64,000 bases of DNA from Pseudomonas frederiksbergensis (GTDB taxonomy: Bacteria > Pseudomonadota > Gammaproteobacteria > Pseudomonadales > Pseudomonadaceae), in contig NZ_MOBM01000039.1 in assembly GCF_003732275.1 (NCBI RefSeq), positions 675,013-739,012 of the forward strand, given 5' to 3'. Below are positions 16,686 to 25,290 of the stretch, in pieces; position 1 is the stretch's first letter, and each line of letters starts with the position of its first letter. The notes under the pieces are model-generated. The model saw only the letters and a program-made list of their open reading frames with translations, had not been told where the DNA came from and did no database searches. Position numbers and translations under genes: made by a program.

Positions 16686-18074
16686 TCACTCTCCAGCAAT
16701 AAAACTCACCCGCACCTTCAGCCCCGCCTGCTCGCCATCGTGCAGGCTGATCTGCGCCAGGTGGGCTCGGCAGATCTCGCCGACAATGGCCAAACCCAGT
16801 CCTGATCCGGCCACCTGTTCGTTACGCCGATAAAAACGCTCGAACACCCGCTCCCGTTCTTCAAGAGGAATCCCCGGGCCATCGTCCTCGACCTCCAGCA
16901 CCGCGGGTGACATGACCCGCAGGATCACATTGCCGCCCGGCGGCGTGTGGGCCAGGGCGTTGTCCACCAGATTGCTCAACAGCTCATTCAACAGTGTCGG
17001 CTCGCCGCGCAGCCATACCGGCTCGTCGGCTTCCAGCGCCAGTGCCACGCCACGTGCGTGGGCCAGCGGCGCCATGGCCATGCCCAATTCACGGGCCAAC
17101 TGACTGAGGTCGAGCAACTGTGCGCCACCCTCGGCGATTGCCCGGGCGCCATTCTCGACCCGTGCCAGCGAGAGCAATTGATTGGCCAGGTGGGTCAGAC
17201 GATCTGTGCCCTGGGCGGCGGTTTCCAGGGTGCTGCGCCAGGTTTCGGGTTCGTTCGACCGCATGCCCAGTTCGAGTCGTGCCTTGAGCGCCGCCAACGG
17301 GGTACGCAATTCATGGGCGGCATCGGCGATGAACTGCGCCTGACGCTCGAACTGCCCGCGTAAACGCTCGGTGAAGTGATTGAGCGCACGCACCAGCGGC
17401 CCCAACTCGTGCTGCACTTCCACCAGCGGCAAGGGCCGCAAGTCATCAGGCTGACGCTCTTCCACCGCCGTGCGCAGCCGTTCCAGCGGACGCAGCGCCG
17501 CACTGACCGCAAACCACACCAGTAGCAGCGCACCGATCGCCAGCATGCCCAGACGCAACAACGTGTCGGCCATCAAACTGCGGGCCATGCGGACCCGCGC
17601 CTCATCGGTTTCCGCTACGCGGATTTCCGCCATGCCGTTCATGTTCGGCTCGCTGACCGCTTTGAGCAGGCTGACCACTCGCACATTCTGCCCTTGATAA
17701 GTGGCGTTATAGAAACGCGCCAGCGCCGGATAGTCATCGGTGCGCGGCGTTCCCGGCGGCGGTGCCGGCAGGTTTTCGTAGCCCGAGATCAGCTTCTGAT
17801 TGATATCGTTGACCAGGTAAAAAATCCGCCCGGCGCTGTCGTAGGCGAACGTATCGAGGGCCACGTAAGGCACATTGGCGCTGAGGCTGCCATCGCGCTG
17901 GGACAGGCCCGCGGCGATGGTCCGCGCCGAGGCCAGCAAGGTCCGGTCATAGGCGGTGTCGGCGGCTTCACGACCGTTCCAGTACGCGCTCAAACCACTG
18001 GCGAGCATCAACACCACCAGCAACAGCGCAAGGTTCCACAGCAGCCGCCAACGCAGGCTGCTGAGCTTATGCAT
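16686..18074 (-). CDS. tctE: Sensor histidine kinase TctE (tricarboxylate two-component system)
   Basis: A 462-aa inner-membrane kinase. Two transmembrane segments (about residues 8-30 and 150-175) flank a periplasmic sensor domain; then a HAMP-like linker, H-box AAHELRTPLAALKAR with phospho-acceptor histidine, N-box NLVDNALAHTPPGG and G-boxes DDGPGIP and GSGLGLAIV. The start MHKLSSLRW at 18074 overlaps the upstream regulator gene by 8 bp, indicating translational coupling. Neighbouring porin and TctCBA transporter genes identify it as the citrate/tricarboxylate system, as in P. aeruginosa PA0757; substrate sensed is inferred. Confidence 0.9.
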   Translation of the reverse strand: MHKLSSLRWRLLWNLALLLVVLMLASGLSAYWNGREAADTAYDRTLLASARTIAAGLSQRDGSLSANVPYVALDTFAYDSAGRIFYLVNDINQKLISGYENLPAPPPGTPRTDDYPALARFYNATYQGQNVRVVSLLKAVSEPNMNGMAEIRVAETDEARVRMARSLMADTLLRLGMLAIGALLLVWFAVSAALRPLERLRTAVEERQPDDLRPLPLVEVQHELGPLVRALNHFTERLRGQFERQAQFIADAAHELRTPLAALKARLELGMRSNEPETWRSTLETAAQGTDRLTHLANQLLSLARVENGARAIAEGGAQLLDLSQLARELGMAMAPLAHARGVALALEADEPVWLRGEPTLLNELLSNLVDNALAHTPPGGNVILRVMSPAVLEVEDDGPGIPLEERERVFERFYRRNEQVAGSGLGLAIVGEICRAHLAQISLHDGEQAGLKVRVSFIAGE

Positions 18075-18738
18075 CGCGGCTTTCCAGCAGATAGCCAAGG
18101 CCGCGGAAGGTCACGATAGCTACCGGTTGACCGTCGAGTTTCTTGCGCAAGCGGTGAACGTAGATTTCGATGGCATCGGGACTGGCCTCCTCGTCCAGAC
18201 CGAACACCTGGGCGGCCAGTTGCTCCTTGCTCATCACTCGACCGGGACGGGCGATCAGGGCTTCGAGCACCGCCTGTTCGCGGGAGGTCAGGGTCAGCAA
18301 TTCTTCGCCGAGGGTGAAGCGCCGGGTGTCCAGGTCATAGGCCAGCACGCCACAACGCTGCTGGCGTTCACCGCCGAGCACACTGCGGCGCAGCAAGGCT
18401 TTGACCCGAGCTTCGAGCTCTGTCAGTTCGAAGGGTTTGGCCAGGTAATCGTCAGCCCCAAGGTTCAGGCCGTGAACCCGATCCTTGACGTCGCTGCGAG
18501 CGGTCAACATCAGCACCGGCAGGTTCTTGCCCCGGGCCCGCAGACGCGCCAGCACTTCGAAGCCATCCATGCGCGGCAGGCCCACATCGAGGATCGCCAC
18601 GGCGTATTCCTCGCTGCTCAAGGCCAGGTCGGCCGCCACACCGTCGTGCAACACATCCACGGTCAGGCCGGTGCTCTTGAGCGCCTGAGCGACACTTTCG
18701 GCAAGCTGCAGATGGTCTTCAACGAGCAGAACACGCAT
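18067..18738 (-). CDS. tctD: OmpR-family response regulator TctD
   Basis: A 223-aa regulator with an N-terminal receiver domain (acidic pocket in LLVEDH, phospho-acceptor Asp in AILDVGLPRMDG, Lys in LAKPFELTELEARV) and a C-terminal winged-helix DNA-binding domain ending in VHRLRKKLDGQPVAIVTFRGLGYLL. It pairs with the overlapping tctE kinase and is transcribed divergently from opdH. The likely operator is three tandem 11-mers at 18827-18859. Confidence 0.93.
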   Translation of the reverse strand: MRVLLVEDHLQLAESVAQALKSTGLTVDVLHDGVAADLALSSEEYAVAILDVGLPRMDGFEVLARLRARGKNLPVLMLTARSDVKDRVHGLNLGADDYLAKPFELTELEARVKALLRRSVLGGERQQRCGVLAYDLDTRRFTLGEELLTLTSREQAVLEALIARPGRVMSKEQLAAQVFGLDEEASPDAIEIYVHRLRKKLDGQPVAIVTFRGLGYLLESRDA

Positions 18739-18826
18739 GGATCTTTACCTCATTCAGGGATGGTCGACGCCATTCTTTGGCGCGGAGTTTACAGCCGCAT
18801 CCGTCGCTGTGAAGCCCGAAAACCGT

Positions 18827-18859
18827 GAAAGTCAGCTGAAAGGTTAGCGAAAGGTTGGC
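18827..18859 (+). promoter_or_regulatory. Three tandem 11-bp direct repeats, candidate TctD operator
   Basis: GAAAGTCAGCT (18827-18837), GAAAGGTTAGC (18838-18848) and GAAAGGTTGGC (18849-18859) stand head to tail at an exact 11-bp period. OmpR-family regulators bind such direct repeats one helical turn apart. The site lies 113 bp upstream of the opdH start codon and 88 bp upstream of tctD, so it could control both. Confidence 0.65.
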
Positions 18860-18971
18860 CGGTTAGAGTCCAGCCACGGACAGTTTCGACTGCCGTCGCT
18901 ACCGCACATAGCGTACGAAAAACGCCTCGAAGCGTTTTCGCCAATAAGAACAATAAACGGAGTACGTCACC

Positions 18972-20264
18972 ATGCTGTCCATGCAGCTTCAGGCTCGCCC
19001 GCCTGCTCGTTTTTCCCGTCTCAGCCACACCGCCCTTGCCAGTGCCGCCGCCCTCGCCGGCTTTTCGCCGTTGAGCCAGGCTGCCTTCGTCGAAGACAGT
19101 ACGGCAACCTTCGAAACCCGCAACATGTATTTCAACCGCGACTTTCGCGACGGCACCAGCGCCCAGCAATCCAAGCGGGACGAATGGGCCCAGGGGTTCA
19201 TGCTCAATCTGCAATCGGGTTACACCGACGGCACCGTGGGGTTCGGTGTCGATGCGTTGGGCATGCTGGGGGTAAAACTCGATTCAAGTCCGGATCGCAC
19301 CGGCACCGGTTTGTTGCCGACCCATGACGACGGGCGCGCGGCGGATGAATATTCCAAGCTCGGCCTGACCGGCAAAGTGAAAATTTCCGCCACGGAACTG
19401 AAAATCGGCAGCCTGATTCCGGAACTGCCGATCCTCAAGCCCAACGACGGGCGCATTCTGCCGCAGACCTTTGAAGGCGGCCTGCTGACCTCCAAAGAGA
19501 TCAAGAACCTGACCTTCACCGGCGGACGTCTGGAGAAAGCCAAGGACCGCGACAGCACCGATTTCGAGGACATCGCCCTCAACAACAAGAACAGCCGTTT
19601 CGCCGGCACCGTGGCCGGCAAGCATTTTGACTTTGGCGGCGTGGACTATAAGTTCACCGACAAGATCACCGGCAGCTACCACTTCGCTCAGCTCGATGAA
19701 GTCTACAACCAGCACTTCCTCGGTGTTGTCGCGTCGCAACCATTCGGCCCCGGTACATTCGGCACCGACCTGCGACTGGCCATCAGTGACGACGAGGGCG
19801 CGGCCCGGGGCGGCAAGATCGATAACCAATCCCTGAACGGTCTGGTGAGCTACGCCTTGAACGGGCATAAACTCAGCGCCGGCTATCAACACATGTCCGG
19901 TGACAGCGCTTTCCCTTATGTCGACGGCAGCGATCCGTACCTGGTCAACTTCGTGCAGATCAATGACTTTGCCGGCGCCGAAGAACACTCCTGGCAGGCA
20001 CGTTACGATTACGATTTCTCCAAACTCGGCATTCCCGGCCTGAGCTTCATGAGCCGTTACGTGAGCGGTGACAACATCAAGCTCAAGAACGGTGACGAAG
20101 GCAAAGAGTGGGAACGCAACACCGAGATCAAATACGTTGTACAAAGCGGCACCCTGAAAGACGTCGCCGTACGCCTGCGCAATGCCACCTACCGTTCCAA
20201 CTACTCCGCTCGCGATGCCGATGAAGTGCGTCTGCTGGTGAGCTATAGCGTTGCACTTTGGTAA
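18972..20264 (+). CDS. opdH: OprD-family outer-membrane porin OpdH (tricarboxylate uptake)
   Basis: A 430-aa substrate-specific porin. A signal peptide (FSRLSHTALASAAALAGFSPLSQA) precedes the family start AAFVEDSTATFETRNMYFNRDFRDG. The rest is an 18-strand barrel with OprD landmarks such as LKIGSLIPELPILKPNDGRILPQTFEGGLL (short pieces seen near residue 150), WQARYDYDF and the terminal RLLVSYSVALW ending in an aromatic residue, as required for BAM recognition. Context with TctDE and TctCBA points to tricarboxylates, as for P. aeruginosa OpdH (PA0755). Confidence 0.9.
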   Translation: MLSMQLQARPPARFSRLSHTALASAAALAGFSPLSQAAFVEDSTATFETRNMYFNRDFRDGTSAQQSKRDEWAQGFMLNLQSGYTDGTVGFGVDALGMLGVKLDSSPDRTGTGLLPTHDDGRAADEYSKLGLTGKVKISATELKIGSLIPELPILKPNDGRILPQTFEGGLLTSKEIKNLTFTGGRLEKAKDRDSTDFEDIALNNKNSRFAGTVAGKHFDFGGVDYKFTDKITGSYHFAQLDEVYNQHFLGVVASQPFGPGTFGTDLRLAISDDEGAARGGKIDNQSLNGLVSYALNGHKLSAGYQHMSGDSAFPYVDGSDPYLVNFVQINDFAGAEEHSWQARYDYDFSKLGIPGLSFMSRYVSGDNIKLKNGDEGKEWERNTEIKYVVQSGTLKDVAVRLRNATYRSNYSARDADEVRLLVSYSVALW

Positions 20265-20302
20265 TTCAGTACGTCCATAACAAAAATCCCAAGGAGACTT
20301 GA

Positions 20303-21280
20303 ATGAACCTATCACTGCGTAAAGTTGCTCTGGCCGCTGGCGTCATGCTGTTCGCCGGCCAATTGATGGCCGAACCGAAACGCCCGGAATGCATCGCCCC
20401 GGCCTCGCCAGGCGGGGGGTTCGACCTTACCTGCAAACTGGCGCAAAGCGCGCTGGTGAACGAAAAACTGCTGACCAAACCGATGCGCGTGACCTACATG
20501 CCCGGCGGTGTCGGCGCGGTGGCGTACAACGCCGTCGTTGCTCAACGCCCGGCCGATGCCGGCACGCTGGTGGCGTGGTCCAGCGGTTCGCTGCTGAACC
20601 TGGCGCAAGGCAAGTTCGGTCGTTTCGATGAAAGCGCGGTGCGCTGGTTGGCCGCCGTTGGCACAAGCTATGGCGCCATCGCGGTGAAAAGCGATTCGCC
20701 TTTCAAGACGCTGGACGATCTGGTCAAAGCCCTGAAGAAAGATCCGGGTTCCGTAGTGATCGGTTCCGGCGGCACCGTCGGCAGCCAGGACTGGATGCAG
20801 ACCGCACTGATCGCCAAGGCAGCCGGGATCAACCCGCGCGACCTGCGTTATGTCGCCCTCGAAGGCGGTGGTGAAATCGCCACCGCCCTGCTCGGTGGCC
20901 ACATCCAGGTCGGCAGCACCGACATCTCCGACTCCATGCCACACATCCTGAGTGGTGACATGCGCCTGCTCGCGGTGTTCTCCGAGAAGCGCCTGGACGA
21001 GCCGGAAATGAAAGACATTCCGACGGCTAAAGAGCAAGGCTACGACATCGTCTGGCCAGTGGTTCGCGGCTTCTACCTCGGGCCAAAAGTCAGCGACGAA
21101 GACTACGCCTGGTGGAAAAACGCCTTCGACAAACTGCTGGCCTCCGAAGACTTCGCCAAGCTGCGCGATCAGCGTGAACTGTTCCCGTTCGCCATGACCG
21201 GTCCGGAGCTGGACACCTACGTGAAGAAACAGGTCGCGGACTACAAAGTGCTGGCCAAAGAGTTCGGCCTGATCCAGTGA
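20303..21280 (+). CDS. tctC: Tripartite tricarboxylate transporter substrate-binding protein TctC
   Basis: A 325-aa periplasmic binding protein with signal peptide (LRKVALAAGVMLFAGQLMA). The Bug-family fold starts with PECIAPASPGGGFDLTCK, where a loop after the first strand contacts a carboxylate of the ligand, and includes VIGSGGTVGSQDWM and GGHIQVGSTDISD. It precedes the membrane subunits tctB and tctA. AAGGAG ribosome binding site 6 bases before ATG. Confidence 0.92.
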   Translation: MNLSLRKVALAAGVMLFAGQLMAEPKRPECIAPASPGGGFDLTCKLAQSALVNEKLLTKPMRVTYMPGGVGAVAYNAVVAQRPADAGTLVAWSSGSLLNLAQGKFGRFDESAVRWLAAVGTSYGAIAVKSDSPFKTLDDLVKALKKDPGSVVIGSGGTVGSQDWMQTALIAKAAGINPRDLRYVALEGGGEIATALLGGHIQVGSTDISDSMPHILSGDMRLLAVFSEKRLDEPEMKDIPTAKEQGYDIVWPVVRGFYLGPKVSDEDYAWWKNAFDKLLASEDFAKLRDQRELFPFAMTGPELDTYVKKQVADYKVLAKEFGLIQ

Positions 21281-21298
21281 TCGCCTCTGTCTAGCGGC

Positions 21299-21324
21299 CA
21301 CGACCCCGGTTCTCGGGGTCGTGG
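21299..21324 (+). promoter_or_regulatory. Intra-operon hairpin between tctC and tctB
   Basis: CACGACCCCG / CGGGGTCGTG form a perfect 10-bp stem with a six-base loop, without a following T-run. It occupies almost the whole tctC-tctB gap. Such hairpins often stabilise the 3' end of the binding-protein message so that it accumulates over membrane subunits; here that role is inferred. Confidence 0.7.
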
Positions 21325-21338
21325 CCCAGGAGTTCCTC

Positions 21339-21797
21339 ATGCTCATACAACGCATTTTCGCTTCGGTGCTGTTGCTGGCCTGTATCGGCCTGGCATTGAT
21401 GGCGTGGCCGTATCAAGCGGCTTTTTCCTACGAACCGGTCGGGCCTCGGGCCTTCCCTCTACTGATGCTCGGTCTGATGGGCCTGGCTTTGCTGTACATG
21501 GTGTTTCGACCGGCGCCGATCGTGCATAGCGACGATGAACCGAAACTGGACCGCGAAACCCTGACCAAAATCGGCATTTGCGTGCTGCTGTTGCTGGTGT
21601 TCGCCGGGACCTTCGAACCCCTTGGTTTCATCGTTGCCAGCATTCTGATCGGAGTCCCGATGGCACGCCTGTATGGCGGCCGCTGGCTGCCCAGCGCGGT
21701 GATCATCAGCCTGATGGCCATCGGTCTTTATCTGCTGTTCGACAAGTTGATGGACGTTCCACTGCCGCTGGGCGTGCTCGACGTTCTGGAGAACTGA
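21339..21797 (+). CDS. tctB: Tripartite tricarboxylate transporter small membrane subunit TctB
   Basis: A 152-aa integral membrane protein with four hydrophobic segments (about residues 5-24, 40-56, 75-95 and 105-145). The start at 21339 has a good ribosome binding site (CCAGGAG, 7 bases upstream); an ATG 18 bp earlier lies within the hairpin-RBS region. It ends one base before the tctA start. Conserved length and order (tctC-tctB-tctA) support the call; the sequence itself is weakly conserved in this family. Confidence 0.88.
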   Translation: MLIQRIFASVLLLACIGLALMAWPYQAAFSYEPVGPRAFPLLMLGLMGLALLYMVFRPAPIVHSDDEPKLDRETLTKIGICVLLLLVFAGTFEPLGFIVASILIGVPMARLYGGRWLPSAVIISLMAIGLYLLFDKLMDVPLPLGVLDVLEN

Positions 21798-21798
21798 T

Positions 21799-23313
21799 AT
21801 GGATACTCTTGGCTATTTGGGTCAGGGCTTCGGCGTCGCGCTGACCCCATACAATCTCGTGACCGCGCTGTGCGGCACCCTGATTGGCACCGTCGTCGGG
21901 CTGTTGCCGGGTCTGGGCCCGATCAACGGCGTGGCGTTGCTGATTCCGATCGCGTTCGCCCTCGGCCTGCCACCGGAGTCGGCGCTGATCCTGCTGGCGG
22001 CGGTGTACCTGGGTTGCGAATACGGCGGCCGGATCAGCTCGATCCTGTTGAACATTCCGGGCGAAGCCTCCACCGTAATGACCACCCTCGACGGTTACCC
22101 GATGGCCCGCAAAGGCCTGGCCGGCGTAGCGTTGTCGCTGTCGGCGTGGAGCTCGTTCATCGGTGCCTTCATCGCGACGTGCGGCATGGTGCTGTTCGCC
22201 CCGCTGCTGGCGAAATGGGCGATTGCCTTCGGACCGGCGGAGTATTTCGTGCTGATGGTGTTTGCGATTGTCTGTCTCGGCGGCATGGCCGGCGACCGAC
22301 CGCTCAAGACCTTCATTGCGGCACTGATCGGTCTGTTTCTGTCGAGTGTCGGGATCGATGCCAACAGCGGCGTATACCGTTTCACCGGGGATAACATTCA
22401 CCTGACGGACGGCATTCAGTTCGTCGTACTGGTACTGGGCCTGTTCTCCATCAGCGAAATCCTTCTGCTGCTGGAAAAAACCCACCGAGGCCAGGAAGCG
22501 GTGAAAGCCACCGGGCGCATGATGTTCAACTTCAAGGAAGCCTCGGCGGTGTTCGTGGTGAACATCCGTTGCGGTTTTCTGGGCTTCATCATGGGCGTGT
22601 TGCCGGGTGCCGGCGCGACATTGGCCAGCGCTGTGGCCTACATGACCGAGAAACGTATCGCCGGCGCCAAGGGCACGTTCGGTCAAGGCGACATGCGCGG
22701 CCTCGCGGCTCCGGAAACCGCCATCGGTGGCGCCGCCTGCGGTGCGCTCGTACCGATGCTGACCCTCGGCGTTCCGGGTTCGGGTACCACGGCGGTGATG
22801 ATCGGCGCACTGTCGCTGTACAACATCACCCCCGGCCCTCTGCTGTTCCAACAGCAACCGGACATCGTCTGGGGCCTGATCGCATCGTTGTTCGTCGCCA
22901 ACGTGATGCTGGTGATCCTCAACATTCCGATGATCCGCATCTTTACCCGCATCCTCGCCGTGCCGAACTGGGCGCTGGTGCCGGTGATCGCGATCATCAC
23001 CGGGATCGGTGTCTACGCGGTGCATGCCACCACGTTCGACCTGTTCCTGATGATCGGCATCGGCATTTTCGGCTACATCCTGCGCAAGCTGGACTTCCCG
23101 TTGTCGCCGGTACTGCTGGGTTTCATCCTTGGTGGTCTGATGGAGCAAAACCTGCGTCGCGCGCTGTCGATTTCCAACGGTGCGCTGGAAATCCTCTGGT
23201 CGAGCCCGATCACGTTCGGTTGCTGGGTACTGACTGCAATCATGTTGCTGATGCCGCTGCTGCGTATCTGGCGCAAACGTTCGGTCGCCCGGCGCGCTAT
23301 CGCCGATGTCTGA
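21799..23313 (+). CDS. tctA: Tripartite tricarboxylate transporter large membrane subunit TctA
   Basis: A 504-aa polytopic permease with about 12 membrane segments. Diagnostic stretches are GTLIGTVVGLLPGLGPINGVALLIP near residue 25, YGGRISSILLNIPGEASTVMT near 75 and the symmetric repeats MGVLPGAGATLASA and LGVPGSGTTAVMIGAL in the second half. Adjacent to tctB with no gap and overlapping the next gene by 8 bp. Uses the proton or sodium gradient to import tricarboxylates delivered by TctC. Confidence 0.94.
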   Translation: MDTLGYLGQGFGVALTPYNLVTALCGTLIGTVVGLLPGLGPINGVALLIPIAFALGLPPESALILLAAVYLGCEYGGRISSILLNIPGEASTVMTTLDGYPMARKGLAGVALSLSAWSSFIGAFIATCGMVLFAPLLAKWAIAFGPAEYFVLMVFAIVCLGGMAGDRPLKTFIAALIGLFLSSVGIDANSGVYRFTGDNIHLTDGIQFVVLVLGLFSISEILLLLEKTHRGQEAVKATGRMMFNFKEASAVFVVNIRCGFLGFIMGVLPGAGATLASAVAYMTEKRIAGAKGTFGQGDMRGLAAPETAIGGAACGALVPMLTLGVPGSGTTAVMIGALSLYNITPGPLLFQQQPDIVWGLIASLFVANVMLVILNIPMIRIFTRILAVPNWALVPVIAIITGIGVYAVHATTFDLFLMIGIGIFGYILRKLDFPLSPVLLGFILGGLMEQNLRRALSISNGALEILWSSPITFGCWVLTAIMLLMPLLRIWRKRSVARRAIADV

Positions 23314-24346
23314 TCGGCCCCCCTTCAAAAGCTGGTGGGGAACACCGCTGGTCGGTCTGCTGGGCGGTTACCTCGCCAGCCAGATCGGCTGGCCATTGCC
23401 GTGGATGGTCGGCTCGTTGCTGGCGATCATCCTGGTGCGCTGCCTGACGCCCTGGCAATTGGCGGAAATCCCTGGCGGGCGCAAGTGCGGCCAGTGGATC
23501 GTCGGCATCGGTATCGGCCTGCACTTCACCCCGGTGGTGATGGAGCAGGTGCTGAGCCACTTCGGTTTGATCTTCTTCGGTGCGCTGGTTACCAGCCTTT
23601 CCGCCGTGGTGGGGGTCTGGTTAATGCGGCGCACCGGGGAAGATCGCGCCACCGCATTCTTTTCCAGCATGCCCGGCGGCTCCGGGGAGATGGTCAACCT
23701 CGGCGCCCGCAACGGCGCGGTGCTCAGCCGGGTCGCGGCGGGGCAGAGTTTGCGGGTGTTGGTGGTGGTGCTGTGTGTGCCGGCGGCGTTCAAATATCTG
23801 TTAGGCGACGGTGCGCCGGTCTTGCATCCAACGACCGTCGACTGGTGGTGGCTGGCCCTTCTGTTCCCTGCGGGCGCCCTTGCCGCCTGGATCTGGGAGC
23901 GGCTGCGACAACCCAATCCCTGGCTGTTCGGACCGTTGCTGGTGACTGCTACGGTGAGCATTGCTTGGGACCTGCACATCGGTCTGCCCAACGGCGGCAG
24001 TCAGATCGGCCAGTGGTTGATTGGCAGCGGGTTGGGGTGTCACTTCAATCGACAGTTCTTCCGGCGGGCACCGTCGTTCATGGGCCGAACCCTGCTCGGC
24101 ACGGTGTTGACCATGTTGATCGCCACGCTGGCGGCGTTGGGGTTGAGTGCGCTGACCCATCTGGATCTGCGCTCGCTGACCTTGGGCATGATGCCCGGCG
24201 GAATCGCCGAAATGAGCCTGACGGCGGAGACCCTGCAATTGTCGGTGCCGTTGGTGACGGCGATGCAGGTGATGCGGTTGTTGTTTGTATTGTTTCTGGC
24301 AGAGCCGTTGTTTCGGTATTGGAACCGGGAGCCGGATTCTCCCTGA
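23306..24346 (+). CDS. AbrB-family membrane protein (putative ammonia monooxygenase-like annotation is spurious)
   Basis: A 346-aa polytopic protein with two repeats of about five membrane segments each, matching the AbrB/AmoA-like membrane family (PF05145). Repeated GGxxGxMxxL/SMPGGSGEMVNLGA and GMMPGGIAEMSLTAETL motifs are the family signature. The name 'ammonia monooxygenase' attached to relatives in databases is not supported by any copper-site residues here. It overlaps tctA by 8 bp and is therefore co-expressed with the tct operon, as in P. aeruginosa PA0751; function unknown. Confidence 0.82.
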   Translation: MSDRPPFKSWWGTPLVGLLGGYLASQIGWPLPWMVGSLLAIILVRCLTPWQLAEIPGGRKCGQWIVGIGIGLHFTPVVMEQVLSHFGLIFFGALVTSLSAVVGVWLMRRTGEDRATAFFSSMPGGSGEMVNLGARNGAVLSRVAAGQSLRVLVVVLCVPAAFKYLLGDGAPVLHPTTVDWWWLALLFPAGALAAWIWERLRQPNPWLFGPLLVTATVSIAWDLHIGLPNGGSQIGQWLIGSGLGCHFNRQFFRRAPSFMGRTLLGTVLTMLIATLAALGLSALTHLDLRSLTLGMMPGGIAEMSLTAETLQLSVPLVTAMQVMRLLFVLFLAEPLFRYWNREPDSP

Positions 24347-24360
24347 TAGACCGAGTCGCC

Positions 24361-24447
24361 TTCTTCGCGAGCAAGCCCGCTCCCACATTAGACCGTGTAT
24401 GCCTGGACAACTCGGCCTAATGTGGGAGCGGGCTTGCTCGCGAAGGG
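24361..24447. repeat. REP inverted pair between convergent AbrB-like and ung genes
   Basis: 'ttcgcgagcaagcccgctcc cacatta' and 'taatgtgggagcgggcttgc tcgcgaa' form an almost perfect inverted repeat with a 30-bp spacer. Same family as the REP pair found inside the carboxylase gene. Confidence 0.9.
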
Positions 24448-24465
24448 CCCCTCCCGGCCAACACA

Positions 24466-25158
24466 TCAGACCGACGGCAATCGCCACTCGATCGGCGTCT
24501 CGCCATTCTGTTCCAGAAACTTGTTCGCCCGGCTGAAGTGCCCGCATCCAAGGAAGCCGCGATAGGCGGACAGCGGCGACGGGTGGACCGAAGTCAGCAC
24601 CAGGTGTTTGGTGGCGTCGATGAGTTTCTGCTTGCTCTGGGCATGCGCACCCCATAGCAGGAACACCAAATGTGACTGATGTTCGCTGACCACTTCGATA
24701 ATCCGGTCGGTAAAATATTGCCAGCCCTTGCCCGCATGGGCGTTGGCATTCGCGCGTTCCACGGTCATGGTGGTGTTGAGCATCAGCACGCCCTGCTCTG
24801 CCCAACTCTGCAGGTAGCCATGATTGGGAATGTCGATGTTCAGGTCGCGCTTCAACTCTTTATAGATGTTCACCAGCGATGGCGGTGCCGGCACGCCCGG
24901 TTGCACCGAGAAGCACAACCCATGGGCCTGACCCGGGCCGTGGTAAGGGTCTTGACCTAGAATGACCACTTTGACCTTGTCCAGCGGCGTGGAATTGAGC
25001 GCGTTGAAAATCATCGGTCCGGGTGGATAGATCTCTTTGCCCGCCGCGCGTTCCTGTTGCAGGAATGTGCGCAACTCTGCCATGTAAGGCTGGTCGAATT
25101 CGGCACGCAGTGCCTCCTTCCAGCTCGGTTCGAGTTTGATACGGTCGTCAGCAGTCAT
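24466..25158 (-). CDS. ung: Uracil-DNA glycosylase
   Basis: A 230-aa family-1 uracil-DNA glycosylase for base-excision repair. The water-activating motif GQDPYHGPGQAHGLCFSV is near residue 63, the DNA-intercalation loop is HPSPLSAYRGFLGCGHFS near 190, and LNTTMTVERANANAHAGKGW is also typical. The start MTADDRIKLEPSW at 25158 was chosen because it matches family N-termini and avoids a 7-residue extension. Divergent from the enoyl-CoA hydratase gene. Confidence 0.95.
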   Translation of the reverse strand: MTADDRIKLEPSWKEALRAEFDQPYMAELRTFLQQERAAGKEIYPPGPMIFNALNSTPLDKVKVVILGQDPYHGPGQAHGLCFSVQPGVPAPPSLVNIYKELKRDLNIDIPNHGYLQSWAEQGVLMLNTTMTVERANANAHAGKGWQYFTDRIIEVVSEHQSHLVFLLWGAHAQSKQKLIDATKHLVLTSVHPSPLSAYRGFLGCGHFSRANKFLEQNGETPIEWRLPSV

Positions 25159-25290
25159 GGTTACATCCGGCAAAAACAATGGGGCGAACCCTAGGAAACC
25201 CTATCTCCCTTGTCAATTGATCTGACGCAGATCCGGCACTTTCCTATAGAGCGATCATACTGAACGCTCAATTTCCCGATCGAGGTCACG

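Noticed and set aside
21706..23328. A 540-codon open frame on the minus strand opposite tctA.
   Set aside because: It is the GC-rich antisense shadow of tctA: the translated sequence is His/Gln/Arg-rich with no domain, while the plus strand codes a complete TctA.
23306..24346. Ammonia monooxygenase.
   Set aside because: Databases use this name for AbrB-type membrane proteins, but there are no copper-site residues or amoBC partners here. Treated as an unknown membrane protein.
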